Origin: Hyphomonas sp. 34-62-18
GTDB taxonomy: Bacteria; Pseudomonadota; Alphaproteobacteria; Caulobacterales; Hyphomonadaceae
DNA length: 52,465 nucleotides
Assembly: GCF_002282565.1 (NCBI RefSeq)
Contig: NZ_NCJT01000001.1
Span: 1 to 52,465 of the forward strand
Direction of reading: 5' to 3'
The position numbers and the translations under genes are program-made. Shown one piece after another: positions 1-7,355 of the stretch. The notes below the pieces were generated by a model. It made no database searches and had not been told where the DNA came from. It saw only the letters and a list, made by a program, of their open reading frames with translations. Positions within the stretch are counted from its first letter, which is position 1. The number at the start of each line of letters is the position of its first letter.

Positions 1-39
1 GGTCCCCCGCTCGCCAAAGCTCGGGACCGGTTCAAACAT

Positions 40-99
40 GGGTCACTTCTCAGTGGAAATTTCTGCCCTCCCAGGGTCAATTCTCAACGGCAATCAACA
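40..99. mobile_element. Outer end of an IS21-family-like element (partial)
   Basis: Two related 23-bp units begin with GGGTCA at 40 and 74, 34 bp apart. They share the pattern GGGTCAnTTCTCAnnGGnAAT, and the second ends in CA at 98-99. Read on the minus strand the end starts TGTTGATTGCCGTTGAGAAT, which resembles the repeated termini of IS21-family elements downstream of istB. The transposase genes would lie left of the window. Assignment is from memory of the family's end structure. Confidence 0.5.
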
Positions 100-150
100 A
101 TGTGCTCTATGAATTGGATGCGAGCTTCGATCGGTCTTGCATCGTATCTA

Positions 151-184
151 GAGACAAAAAACGAGGGTGCCCTAGGCACCCTCG
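151..184 (-). terminator. Rho-independent terminator on the minus strand
   Basis: CGAGGGTGCC (162-171) and GGCACCCTCG (175-184) form a perfect 10-bp stem with a 3-nt loop. On the minus strand the stem is followed directly by TTTTTT. It lies 8 bp past the stop of the small minus-strand ORF ending at 192, which supports that ORF being transcribed. Confidence 0.85.
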
Positions 185-191
185 CAAGCGA

Positions 192-470
192 TTACTCAAC
201 CCTTGTATCCGGGTGGATTAGGCTCTCTTCACCCTTATCGGGTCCGCCCTTTGTCTCTTCTGAGACTGACCCAAGTGCGATTGGTTCGAACTCGTCAACT
301 TCGTGACGATCGGTCTTTTCGGTTTTCATCTCTGTGTCCTTTGCTTCTGGGGGTGGTGCCGCTGGCCAATCGGCCATCGAAGCGTGCGCGCTTGAGTCGG
401 GGGCGTCAACGAGAGAGAAATTAAAAATGATAGAAAAAACAATGAGGTATATGGGGTTGAGCGGTCGCAT
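192..470 (-). CDS. Small hypothetical protein with N-terminal hydrophobic segment
   Basis: About 92 residues from the ATG at 470. The N-terminus (residues 4-22, PIYLIVFSIIFNFSL) is strongly hydrophobic and could be a signal peptide or membrane anchor. The rest is rich in Glu, Asp, Lys and Pro with no recognised domain. A perfect terminator sits 8 bp after the stop, the best reason to accept the gene. No good ribosome site is visible before the ATG; a TTG at 512 would add 14 residues. It lies between an IS end and the LicD-type gene, which are on the same strand or adjacent. Function unknown. Confidence 0.5.
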   Translation of the reverse strand: MRPLNPIYLIVFSIIFNFSLVDAPDSSAHASMADWPAAPPPEAKDTEMKTEKTDRHEVDEFEPIALGSVSEETKGGPDKGEESLIHPDTRVE

Positions 471-539
471 CCGATGAATCTGTATCGGTGAAAAACTTTG
501 GTAACGGATCAATCGCGCAAGGGGCTTCGAGCCGCTGCG

Positions 540-1991
540 TCAACCGTCCGGCAGAGAAAGCGCGTTACTGTCTGCGCCGTTGTCGCGCTTTGATGACGAC
601 GTCAATGCGCCTTTCGGTGCATTCAGGAATAACGGGATCGGCGATTGTCGGATCAGCGCTTCTGCTTTCATCCGGTCGCCGGAGGCGAGTGCATTCTTCG
701 CGCGTGCGCTGCTGTAAAACGCGCGCACATACGAATCTACCATGTAGAGGGCGGGCGAACTGATCGCTGACGCAAAGCCCGTGTCGGGCCGGCGCCAGTC
801 CGGACCATAACTCTCCGCAAGATAGCGCTCCGTTGTATCCGGGATTGCCCATACTTCGCCGTTGAAACGTGCCTCTGCGATCTCAAAGGGGGTGAACCGC
901 CATTGGATGTCGCCGTTGAGGTCGCTCACGCCGCAGACCAAGTGATCGTCAATTTTATCATGCACGAAGATGTCGATGCCGATGCCTTTGTGCATGAGGG
1001 CAAAGTATCGGTCGCCTGGGCGCGCACGTCGCTTAAGAATGAGATCCGGATGCGTGCGGAATATCCCGGCAATGTCAGGCCCGCCATCTGAAGTGCGCAT
1101 GACGCCGATGTCGACATCCCGGTCGTGTGGCAGTGGGCCGCCCTCGCGATAAAAGCCGAGCAGCGTACCGGCCGCAAGGAAGAAGGAGATGGCGTGCGAT
1201 GTGAGAATCCGGCCGATCTCGCGCAGCGCATCGGTCGCGGCGCCGGGCGAGAACGCAAGGGGGGCCTGCGCAGTCGGGGCAGGGGACAGGGCGAGCGCCC
1301 TTGCCTTGTGTTCGAACGCCGCGCGATACGCGCCCATATAATAATGTGCGCGGCCGAGCGCGTCATAGGCCGTCGCCTCGTCGCAAAAGCGCGGCTGCAT
1401 CTCGCAGGTGAAGGCGACCGCATCTTCCGGCCGGTGCGCGTCGAGGAGCGCGGTGACACATTCGGTGTAGAGCGCGGGGGCGGCGTCTCTTTCGCGGCAA
1501 TGCGCTTCGAGCGTATCCGCGGTGCGGTGGATTGCGTCGAGGCGTTCCCCCTCGTGCGGCGTGATGTCGGCGATCGAGCCCCAGGATTTCCACGCATTGG
1601 GATCGGAAGCGGCAGCGGCGCGGAATGCGATGAGCGCGCCGGATCGGTCCTGAAGCTTCAGCAAGGCCAGCCCACGCCCATGCAGCGTGTCCGCTTGTCC
1701 CGGTGCGAGCGTCAGCGCACGGTCGAATGTATTCAGCGCCGCCTCCGCCTCTCCGGCGCGCAACAGGGCAGACGCGAGCGCCTGAAGAGTGGGGATGTGG
1801 TCGGCGCGCAGCACGCTGGCGCGCCGGAGCAGGGGAAGGGCGTCTTGCGGCTGTCCCGCCTTTACGCGCGCGATCCCGCTGCGAACACAGATGCGCCATT
1901 CGCTGTCCGCGCTCGCGCGCGGATTCGGACCGGGCTCTCGCTTGCGCGATCGGGGTCCGATCGGCCGCGGCTCATGGCCTTGCGCGTTCAC
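540..1991 (-). CDS. TPR-repeat protein with LicD/fukutin-like nucleotidyltransferase domain
   Basis: About 483 residues from a GTG at 1991 preceded by GGGGGACCGGGAGA; the frame stays open upstream to a GTG at 2207, so the start is uncertain. Residues about 30-130 are TPR-like helical repeats (ADHIPTLQALASALLRAG, then a repeat with LAPGQAD). The C-terminal half carries the LicD signature: GTLLGFYREGG about 275-285, then HDRDVDIGV about 289-297, whose acidic residues are expected to bind metal and nucleotide. LicD-type enzymes transfer phosphocholine or sugar-phosphate groups to surface glycans or glycoproteins, so a role in decorating a surface polymer is inferred. It stands alone on the minus strand with no glycan cluster nearby. 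Confidence 0.75.
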   Translation of the reverse strand: MNAQGHEPRPIGPRSRKREPGPNPRASADSEWRICVRSGIARVKAGQPQDALPLLRRASVLRADHIPTLQALASALLRAGEAEAALNTFDRALTLAPGQADTLHGRGLALLKLQDRSGALIAFRAAAASDPNAWKSWGSIADITPHEGERLDAIHRTADTLEAHCRERDAAPALYTECVTALLDAHRPEDAVAFTCEMQPRFCDEATAYDALGRAHYYMGAYRAAFEHKARALALSPAPTAQAPLAFSPGAATDALREIGRILTSHAISFFLAAGTLLGFYREGGPLPHDRDVDIGVMRTSDGGPDIAGIFRTHPDLILKRRARPGDRYFALMHKGIGIDIFVHDKIDDHLVCGVSDLNGDIQWRFTPFEIAEARFNGEVWAIPDTTERYLAESYGPDWRRPDTGFASAISSPALYMVDSYVRAFYSSARAKNALASGDRMKAEALIRQSPIPLFLNAPKGALTSSSKRDNGADSNALSLPDG

Positions 1992-2521
1992 TCTCCCGGT
2001 CCCCCGAAGATGCCGCGCCGGCAGCCAGGCAATGGCTTGCTGGACGCCGGACACGGCGCGGCGCAGGGCGCCTTCGCTCCAAAGCCTCCGCAGTGGGCTC
2101 TGGCCTGAGATGATGCGGTGTGACTGCCGGAATGCGCACACCAGGGCAGAACGACACAGCGGCGACGCCGCGTATCTGTTCGTCCGGTCAGGCGTGTCTT
2201 CACGCACTGAAGTGGCAGTCAGATAGCGATATCAGACTAGAACTGTTCCGGGCAGGAACAACTAAAAATTGCGACATTCCGCAGGCTGACCTGTGGGCGA
2301 GTAACGCGGATGTATTGTGCGCATCATCGAGAGATCTCTTCTCCGTGCGGGCCGCAAATCGCGGATGAGCTGCGCCGCTCTGCGTGTCGATCATCGCCGA
2401 AAGCGATCCGCATCATGCGCTGCACTGTAACACCAGTATGAGGCGAGTTCGATTGACGCGGGTGTACCTTGTTCTTAATCGCGGCGGTCATACACGCAGC
2501 AATCATAAGGGCAGATTTGAA
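1992..2521. other. Long upstream region without a firm gene
   Basis: This 530-bp stretch separates the divergent LicD-type gene and H-NS-like gene. Part of it (1992-2207) can be read as an Arg-rich N-terminal extension of the LicD-type protein. From about 2225 the sequence becomes A/T-richer (for example around 2260-2275 and 2335), which fits promoters for both genes, but no clear -35/-10 pair was identified. Confidence 0.4.
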
Positions 2522-2863
2522 ATGGCGCGCAGATCTCTTCCGAAAATCGACCATCTCTCTGCTGCGGAATTGCAGACGCTGATCAAACGCGCCGAACAGC
2601 GCCTCGCGGCAAAGCGCGACGAGGCGAAAGCGGAATTCCTGGCGAAGATGCGCAAGGAGGCAAAGGCGCTGGGCCTCAGCCTCGACGATATTGTTAGGCC
2701 GGCAAAACCCGCGCGCCGGAAACGCGCCGATGCCGGCGTGAAGCTCAAGCCGAAATATATCGGCCCCAATGGCGAAACCTATGGCGGGCGCGGCCCGACG
2801 CCCGCCTGGCTGAAGAAGCTTGAGGCCAAAGGCCACAAGCGCGAGAAATACCTCGCCAAATAG
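2522..2863 (+). CDS. H-NS family histone-like nucleoid-structuring protein
   Basis: 113 residues. The N-terminal half (about 10-55) is charged and helical, as in the H-NS oligomerization region. The C-terminus carries the family DNA-binding core: KYIGPNGETYGGRGPTPAWL at about 81-100, equivalent to the GxxWxGRGRxPxWL loop that enters AT-rich minor grooves. The ATG at 2522 is chosen because AAGGG lies about 11 nt upstream and homologues begin just before this helix; an in-frame upstream ATG at 2384 would add unconserved sequence. H-NS proteins silence horizontally acquired DNA, and island-borne copies often modulate transfer genes; that role here is inferred. Confidence 0.85.
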   Translation: MARRSLPKIDHLSAAELQTLIKRAEQRLAAKRDEAKAEFLAKMRKEAKALGLSLDDIVRPAKPARRKRADAGVKLKPKYIGPNGETYGGRGPTPAWLKKLEAKGHKREKYLAK

Positions 2864-2938
2864 TGCTTTCCCGGCAGCGATCGGCGCCGATGAACGCGCC
2901 CGGCATCAAACCGGACGGCATGCGCTCTTAGATTGACC

Positions 2939-2953
2939 CATATGCGCCATATG
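2939..2953. promoter_or_regulatory. CATATG-CGC-CATATG dyad, possible operator
   Basis: Two CATATG palindromes are separated by 3 bp, giving a 15-bp dyad about 140 bp upstream of the XRE regulator gene. Operators of Cro/CI-type proteins have this size and symmetry. Binding is inferred only from position and symmetry. Confidence 0.3.
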
Positions 2954-3094
2954 AAATAAATTGGCGGCAATCCGGTAGCGTTGTTTGAGAATGGGCGTGA
3001 CGCCGTGGCGTGCTCTGACTGAGCCAGCTGTCTCGCCTCTTATCAATCCGGATCGCATCGGCGGCCAGAGCGGCGGCCAGATTGAGGAGACTGA

Positions 3095-3463
3095 ATGGGC
3101 GACGCTCGCGGCACGAACAAACGATCGCCGACCGATATTGACCGGCTGGTCGGAGCCAATGTGCGCGCATTGAGAATACAGCTCGGTGTGCCGCTGGCTG
3201 AACTCGCAGTCACGTTGAGGATCAGCCATCAGCAGCTTCAGAAATACGAAACCGGCGCGAACCGGCTGAGCGCCGGTATGCTTGCCGCCATCGCAAAAAC
3301 GCTGAGTGTGCCGATTGATGACCTCTATCGCCGGAATGACGGGAAAGAGGGCTCCAAAACCACCCAGCTCGATCGCGCCCGGTCGAAATGCCGGCATCTG
3401 GTCGATACGACACAGTCCGTCGACACACTGAACACCATGGCCCGCGTCCTGAGGGCCTTGTAA
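3095..3463 (+). CDS. XRE-family (Cro/CI-type) helix-turn-helix regulator
   Basis: 122 residues. A typical HTH_3 domain spans about 15-75: VGANVRALRIQLG, the turn and recognition helix LRISHQQLQKYETGANRLSA, and then LAAIAKTLSVPIDDLY. The start is supported by GAGGAG about 8 nt before the ATG. The C-terminal 40 residues are not recognised. The type is common in alphaproteobacterial chromosomes and mobile elements, where such proteins repress neighbouring promoters. The CATATG dyad at 2939 is a possible target. Confidence 0.8.
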   Translation: MGDARGTNKRSPTDIDRLVGANVRALRIQLGVPLAELAVTLRISHQQLQKYETGANRLSAGMLAAIAKTLSVPIDDLYRRNDGKEGSKTTQLDRARSKCRHLVDTTQSVDTLNTMARVLRAL

Positions 3464-3581
3464 ACTGGCGATGGCCGACACGAAGCGAAGCTGGCCGGCG
3501 CACGCAGCAGATTACGAGACGCGCGGGAAAAGCTGCGCGACTACGGCGGTCGCGCGCTGGCCGACCTCTCTGCGCCGGAAA

Positions 3582-3932
3582 TCATTTCCTGTTTCTCCCC
3601 GAACGCCGGCGCGCCGGCGGCTGCGCCAGGAATATCTCCCAATGCTCCAGTGCATCGCGCATCGCAAAGCGCGCTTCCCGCTCGCATCGGGCGATGGCGG
3701 CCTCGAAACTGTCATGCGAGCCGAGATCCGTGCCGTTAAGGCTCGCCCGCCACACCGTCCGGTCCGGCGAGGCGGCAACCGAGAAACGCAGCAGCATGCC
3801 GATCTCAAGCCCATAGCCCTCGCATGATCCGCGGCCCCAGCGCGTCCATCGCCCATAACTCAAGTCGGCCTCCTGCAGCCGGTCGCGCCGGTTGAATTCG
3901 CGTTCCACCGTCATCCAGTCCGCGCGTGTCAT
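3582..3932 (-). CDS. Hypothetical protein
   Basis: 116 residues from the ATG at 3932, which has GAGGGG immediately before it; a second ATG at 3914 (MTVEREFNRR) may be the true start. The sequence is rich in Trp, Arg and Asp/Glu. The centre looks like a small beta-rich fold (GYGLEIGMLLRFSVAASPDRTVW, split here: LEIGMLLRFSVAA then RTVWRASLNG). The C-terminus is helical (AAIARCEREARFAM). No known domain recognised. Similar short ORFs are common beside mobilization modules, but no function can be given. Confidence 0.45.
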   Translation of the reverse strand: MTRADWMTVEREFNRRDRLQEADLSYGRWTRWGRGSCEGYGLEIGMLLRFSVAASPDRTVWRASLNGTDLGSHDSFEAAIARCEREARFAMRDALEHWEIFLAQPPARRRSGRNRK

Positions 3933-4100
3933 CCCCTCATTCTAGATCAAGAACAAAAAGAGAACAATAGGGCGATCAGGCCATAAAGCTCACCTCGGCG
4001 CGCGCGTTCTTCATGCCGGAATCGACCAAGGCGCATCACCAGTCACCCGCGCCCACAATCGGCGCGGCAAACACGTCTTTCTCTTTCAGATTTCTTTGTC

Positions 4101-4322
4101 CGCGCGGCTTTGGCCGCGCGCGTGTGCGCTCCGATGGGAGCGCATATCCGGCGGGCATCGCCTTGCGGCGATGACTTTGTTTGTGGGGCCAGACCCCGGT
4201 CGGGGGGTGGCCGGCGCTCCCTTCTAGGCCCGCTCCGGCGCATTGCAACGCGGGGGACGAGCCCCCGCGTCCGGCACTTCGTTAGGCCCTGAAGGGTGCA
4301 ATGCGCCTCCTTGAGCGGGCCT
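4101..4322. repeat. Cluster of tandem and nested perfect hairpins upstream of a methyltransferase gene
   Basis: Five hairpins lie in series: CGCGCGGC/GCCGCGCG (4101-4120), TGCGCTCC/GGAGCGCA (4125-4144), CATCGCC/GGCGATG (4156-4173), GGCCA..CCCC/GGGG..TGGCC (4187-4212) and ACGCGGGGG/CCCCCGCGT (4248-4270). The last is nested in a larger inverted repeat: AGGCCCGCT (4226-4234) with AGCGGGCCT (4314-4322), and GGCGCATTGCA (4237-4247) with TGCAATGCGCC (4297-4307). It fills most of the 503-bp gap 3933-4435, where no gene is credible. Origin of replication or transfer, a single-strand initiation site, or a structured RNA are possible. Confidence 0.8.
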
Positions 4323-4435
4323 GGCGGTCGCTATTCGCCGCCCACCCCCCTCCCTGGGTCAGGCCCGTGAGATTGAAGGTCGAGCGGGTGATTGGCCGGG
4401 GAAATCCACTCACCGGGCGGCGGATGGAGACTGAT

Positions 4436-5113
4436 ATGACCTGCTTTACTTCCGACGCCGCGAACGCCGCACCTCGCAACTGCATTCTGCAAGGCGATTG
4501 CATAGACCTGATGCGCGCGCTTCCGGCCGGCTCAGCCGACTTTATTCTAACCGATCCGCCTTACATCGCACGTTTCCGCGACAGGCAGGGCCGCACCGTT
4601 GCGAATGACGACAACGGCCGCTGGCTTGTGCCGGCCGTTCGGGAGATGCACCGCGTCCTGAAACCCGGCGGCTTTTGTGTCAGCTTCTATGGCTGGTCGC
4701 ACGTTGACCGATTTGTGCAGGCGTGGCGCGGAGCCGGCTTCCGCATCGTCGGCCATATCGTTTTCCGCAAGCGCTACGCTTCCAGCACACGCTTTCTGAG
4801 CTACGAGCATGAACAAGCCTACTTGCTGGCGAAAGGCGATGTGTGCCCGCCGGAGAAGCCGATCCCGGATGTGATAGATTTTCCCTACACAGGCAATCGT
4901 CTGCATCCGACGCAGAAGCCGGTCAGAGCGCTGATGCCGCTGATCGAATGTTTCAGCAAACCCGGTGAGCTGGTGCTTGATCCGTTCTGCGGTTCAGGTT
5001 CGACGCTGGTTGCTGCCCGCAATCTCGGGCGTGACTGGCTCGGCTGCGAACTCAGCGCAGAGCATCACGCGACCGCCACGCAGCGGCTTTCCGGGGCGCA
5101 GCGTGTTGCCTGA
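4436..5113 (+). CDS. Orphan site-specific DNA methyltransferase (N6_N4_Mtase family)
   Basis: 225 residues. The catalytic motif DPPY is at 40-43 (ILTDPPYIARF) and the S-adenosylmethionine motif DPFCGSGST at about 182-190. DPPY before FxGxG is the beta-class order of N6-adenine/N4-cytosine methyltransferases. HPTQKPVRALMPLIE, typical before the cofactor motif, is also present. The ATG at 4436 is preferred because GGAG is 7 nt upstream; an ATG at 4424 would add four residues. There is no nuclease partner, so an orphan enzyme protecting or marking the mobile DNA is likely. It lies just downstream of the hairpin cluster. Confidence 0.85.
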   Translation: MTCFTSDAANAAPRNCILQGDCIDLMRALPAGSADFILTDPPYIARFRDRQGRTVANDDNGRWLVPAVREMHRVLKPGGFCVSFYGWSHVDRFVQAWRGAGFRIVGHIVFRKRYASSTRFLSYEHEQAYLLAKGDVCPPEKPIPDVIDFPYTGNRLHPTQKPVRALMPLIECFSKPGELVLDPFCGSGSTLVAARNLGRDWLGCELSAEHHATATQRLSGAQRVA

Positions 5114-5121
5114 TCGTGCAT

Positions 5122-5147
5122 CCGGGGCCGCGTTCGCGCGGTCCCGG
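5122..5147 (+). terminator. TTCG-capped hairpin after the methyltransferase gene
   Basis: CCGGGGCCGCG (5122-5132) and CGCGGTCCCGG (5137-5147) form an 11-bp stem with one G-T pair and a TTCG tetraloop, 8 nt after the stop codon. No T-run follows, so it is a weak terminator or an RNA 3'-end stabiliser. Confidence 0.5.
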
Positions 5148-5180
5148 ACCTGCGGGCCGCCGGCGCCGAAAGTAAATGCG

Positions 5181-5260
5181 GGTGTTGGAAAGCCGGCATC
5201 GCTGATTTTCCGGCTCCCCGAAACGAGCAGTTTTCATCAAGCCTTTGCAATCACGCGCGG
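5181..5260 (+). repeat. Diverged 80-bp upstream repeat, copy 1
   Basis: The region begins GGTGTTGGAAA and contains TTTTCCGGCT (about 5206-5215), GCAGTTTT and CAAGCCTTTGC (about 5239-5249). The same blocks in the same order and spacing occur at 6467-6545. GGAAA and TTTCC arms make a dyad. It ends about 45 bp before the primase start, so it is probably a shared promoter/operator. Confidence 0.6.
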
Positions 5261-5304
5261 CGATCCGAAATGTGTCGTAACGCGCACGCCCCAGGAGGCG
5301 CACC

Positions 5305-6357
5305 ATGAACAGCGACGTTGCAACGATCACCCGGCTTCTGGCCGACCGCGCGGAGGATGTCTGCCGCCACTATCTCCCGGCCGGTGTGCGCGAAGGGCGT
5401 TACTGGATGGTGGGGGACGTTCACAATACGCCGGGGCGCAGCATGTATGTACGCCTCAGCGGGAGCGATGGCGGCGGCGCGGGTAAATGGACGGACGCCG
5501 AATCCGGCGAGTATGGCGACCTGCTCGACCTGATCGCCAAGCGCTGCGGGCACGCGCAGTTTCGCGATACGCTTGAGGAAGCCCGCCGCTTCCTTGCCTT
5601 GCCTCAGCTCACTCCGCCGCCATCGCAAAGGCAGAAGCGCGAACGTGCGCCCGGCGGTACGCCGGAAGCGGCGGGGCGGCTGTTCAAAGCCTCGCAGCCG
5701 ATCCAATCGACGCTGGCGGAAGCCTATCTGCGCAGGCGCGGAATAAGCGTGCCGGTGAACTGGAGTGCGCTGCGCTATCACCCCGATTGCTATTACAGGC
5801 CGGGGCGTGCAGACGCGCCATCCGTGCGCACGTCATGGCCCGCTATGATCGCCGCCATCACGGATGACACCGGGGCGATCACCGCGGTTCTGCGTACCTG
5901 GCTCGACCCCGGCACGGTATCGAAAGCGCCGGTCGCATCGCCGCGCCGCTCGCTTGGTCACGTCCTTGGCCACGGCATCCGCTTCGGCCGGGAAGGGCGG
6001 ACAATGATCTTCGGCGAGGGCGTCGAGACGGTTGCTTCGCTGCGCACGATCATGCCCGGCGTTGGGATGATTGCCGCGACTTCGGCGGCGCACCTTGCCG
6101 CTGTGCGGTTTCCCGCGGCGCTGCGTCATCTGATTGTCGCGCGCGACGATGATGCCGCCGGCGCAAAGGCGTATGCGAAGCTCGCGCAGCGGGCCTCGGA
6201 AGCCGGAATTTCCTGCACGCCGCTTGATCCGATCCGTGACGATTTCAACGCCGATCTGCAACGGCTCGGCTTGAAGCAATTCAGGGAGCATGTGCGCACC
6301 CGGCTTGCGGAAGCCGGAGCGGAACAGCTTCTCGGCGGCGGCTCACACACGACCTGA
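5305..6357 (+). CDS. Toprim-domain DNA primase-like protein of mobile elements
   Basis: 350 residues; AGGAGG lies 8 nt before the ATG. The N-terminus (about 1-100) resembles the DUF7146-type region found before Toprim domains in plasmid primases (KWTDAESGEYGDLLDLIA). The C-terminal half (about 220-335) is a Toprim fold: IFGEGVETVASL supplies the glutamate, and LIVARDDDAAGAKAYAKL the DxD metal-binding motif. Such proteins accompany relaxase modules in alphaproteobacteria and are thought to prime complementary-strand synthesis after transfer or during replication. It sits between the methyltransferase and the HTH/TraF genes, preceded by a repeat it shares with the HTH gene. Confidence 0.85.
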   Translation: MNSDVATITRLLADRAEDVCRHYLPAGVREGRYWMVGDVHNTPGRSMYVRLSGSDGGGAGKWTDAESGEYGDLLDLIAKRCGHAQFRDTLEEARRFLALPQLTPPPSQRQKRERAPGGTPEAAGRLFKASQPIQSTLAEAYLRRRGISVPVNWSALRYHPDCYYRPGRADAPSVRTSWPAMIAAITDDTGAITAVLRTWLDPGTVSKAPVASPRRSLGHVLGHGIRFGREGRTMIFGEGVETVASLRTIMPGVGMIAATSAAHLAAVRFPAALRHLIVARDDDAAGAKAYAKLAQRASEAGISCTPLDPIRDDFNADLQRLGLKQFREHVRTRLAEAGAEQLLGGGSHTT

Positions 6358-6466
6358 AGCGCCCACCCCACGCGCGCGCAAGCCGCAAGCCGGCTCCGCA
6401 CGCAATCGCGCGGGCTGGCTTGCCCGGCGATGATGCGCCGTGACAACGCGCGCCATGGTTATCGCC

Positions 6467-6545
6467 GGTGTTGGAAAATCGGCGGCCGCGATATTCCGGC
6501 TTCCGGCGGATGCAGATTTGTCCAAGCCTTTGCGAACAGACGCAT
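6467..6545 (+). repeat. Diverged 80-bp upstream repeat, copy 2
   Basis: Blocks GGTGTTGGAAAA, GATATTCCGGCTTCC, GCAGATTT and CAAGCCTTTGC match copy 1 (5181-5260) in order and spacing. GGAAAATCG and CGATATTCC make a 9-bp near-perfect dyad (6473-6497). It ends about 20 bp before the HTH gene and overlaps its likely promoter. Confidence 0.6.
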
Positions 6546-6564
6546 CAAGGCAGGACTTGTCGCA

Positions 6565-6843
6565 ATGAAGAAAGACCAGAGAAATAAGCCGGACGAACCG
6601 GAGACGCCAACGGAGCCGGGCAAAGAGGAAACAAGAAATCTCGACGATCTTGTAAGCGTCGTGGAAGCCGCAAAAATCCTGAAGTTGATGCGCTCAACGC
6701 TCGATCATTATCGCTGCGAAGGACGCGGGCCTGTCTATCGAAAACACGGCGGGCGCGTCTTCTACAAGAAGGCAGACCTTATCGCCTGGTCGGAGCGAAA
6801 CACATTTCGTTCGACATCCCAGCGCATCGGAAAATCGAAATGA
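6565..6843 (+). CDS. Helix-turn-helix (MerR/excisionase-like) protein
   Basis: 92 residues. The N-terminal 30 are charged and Pro/Glu-rich. The C-terminal 60 form a winged-helix HTH_17-type domain: LVSVVEAAKILKLMRSTLDHY, then EGRGPVYRKHGGRVFYKKADL. These are the landmarks of excisionase-like DNA-binding proteins that choose sites on mobile elements. The start at 6565 is taken because AGGA lies about 9 nt upstream and the region before it is the repeat. The stop overlaps the traF start by 4 bp (ATGA), so the two are translationally coupled. Likely regulator or accessory factor of transfer. Confidence 0.8.
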   Translation: MKKDQRNKPDEPETPTEPGKEETRNLDDLVSVVEAAKILKLMRSTLDHYRCEGRGPVYRKHGGRVFYKKADLIAWSERNTFRSTSQRIGKSK

Positions 6844-7340
6844 AAGTGCGCGTGCTTTCCGCCGCGCTCACCGGCGCGTTGCTGGCGCTCTGCGGCCTCG
6901 CGATCGGTGAGACGCCCTGGCTGATCTGGAACCGCACCGGGAGCGCGCCGATTGGCCTCTACCGCCTCAGCGGCGAGGCGGTCGCGCCGGGAAAATGGGT
7001 GTCCGTCTCCGCCGAAAGCGAGGCCGCGCGCTGGGCTCAGGAGCGCGGCTTTATTGGCAGAAGCTGGCCGCTCCTGAAGCGGATCGCCGCGCTTCCCGGC
7101 GCTGAAATCTGCCGCGAAGGAGCAGCGATTTCCATCGACGGCGCATGGGTTGCGGTGGCCAGAGAGCACGACTCATTCGGCCGCGAGATGCCCGTATGGA
7201 GCGGTTGCCACACGCTCCAGAAGGACGAGCTGTTCCTTCTGAACGCGCATCCCCGGTCGCTCGACGGGCGCTATTTCGGCCCAACGCGCGTGCAGGACGT
7301 GGAGGGCGTCGCCCTTCCCGTCTTCACGTTTGAGCGATGA
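6840..7340 (+). CDS. traF: TraF-type conjugal transfer peptidase (S26 family)
   Basis: 166 residues. A membrane segment at 5-22 precedes the catalytic serine in TGSAPIGLYRL (Ser35). The general-base lysine follows in LLKRIAALPG (Lys80), giving the Ser-Lys dyad of signal peptidase I relatives. In IncP-type systems TraF matures and cyclises the pilin TrbC. No trbC or other mating-pair gene is visible here, so its substrate is missing from the window. It overlaps the HTH gene upstream and precedes the cytosine methyltransferase by 15 bp. It probably acts at the periplasmic face of the inner membrane. Confidence 0.85.
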   Translation: MKVRVLSAALTGALLALCGLAIGETPWLIWNRTGSAPIGLYRLSGEAVAPGKWVSVSAESEAARWAQERGFIGRSWPLLKRIAALPGAEICREGAAISIDGAWVAVAREHDSFGREMPVWSGCHTLQKDELFLLNAHPRSLDGRYFGPTRVQDVEGVALPVFTFER

Positions 7341-7355
7341 CCGGAGCAGCGGATC

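Noticed and set aside
1-28. GGTCCC/GGGACC inverted repeat at the left edge
   Set aside because: Only 6 bp with a 16-bp spacer and probably within the end of an istB-like gene; no function can be supported.
1125-2108. Long plus-strand frame opposite the LicD-type gene
   Set aside because: Antisense of a gene with recognisable TPR and LicD motifs; the plus-strand product is Arg/Gly-rich with no domain.
4270-4290. Integron attC-like GTTAGGC box in the hairpin cluster
   Set aside because: GTTAGGC is present at about 4281-4287, but no matching RYYYAAC box at the proper distance and no integron integrase were seen.
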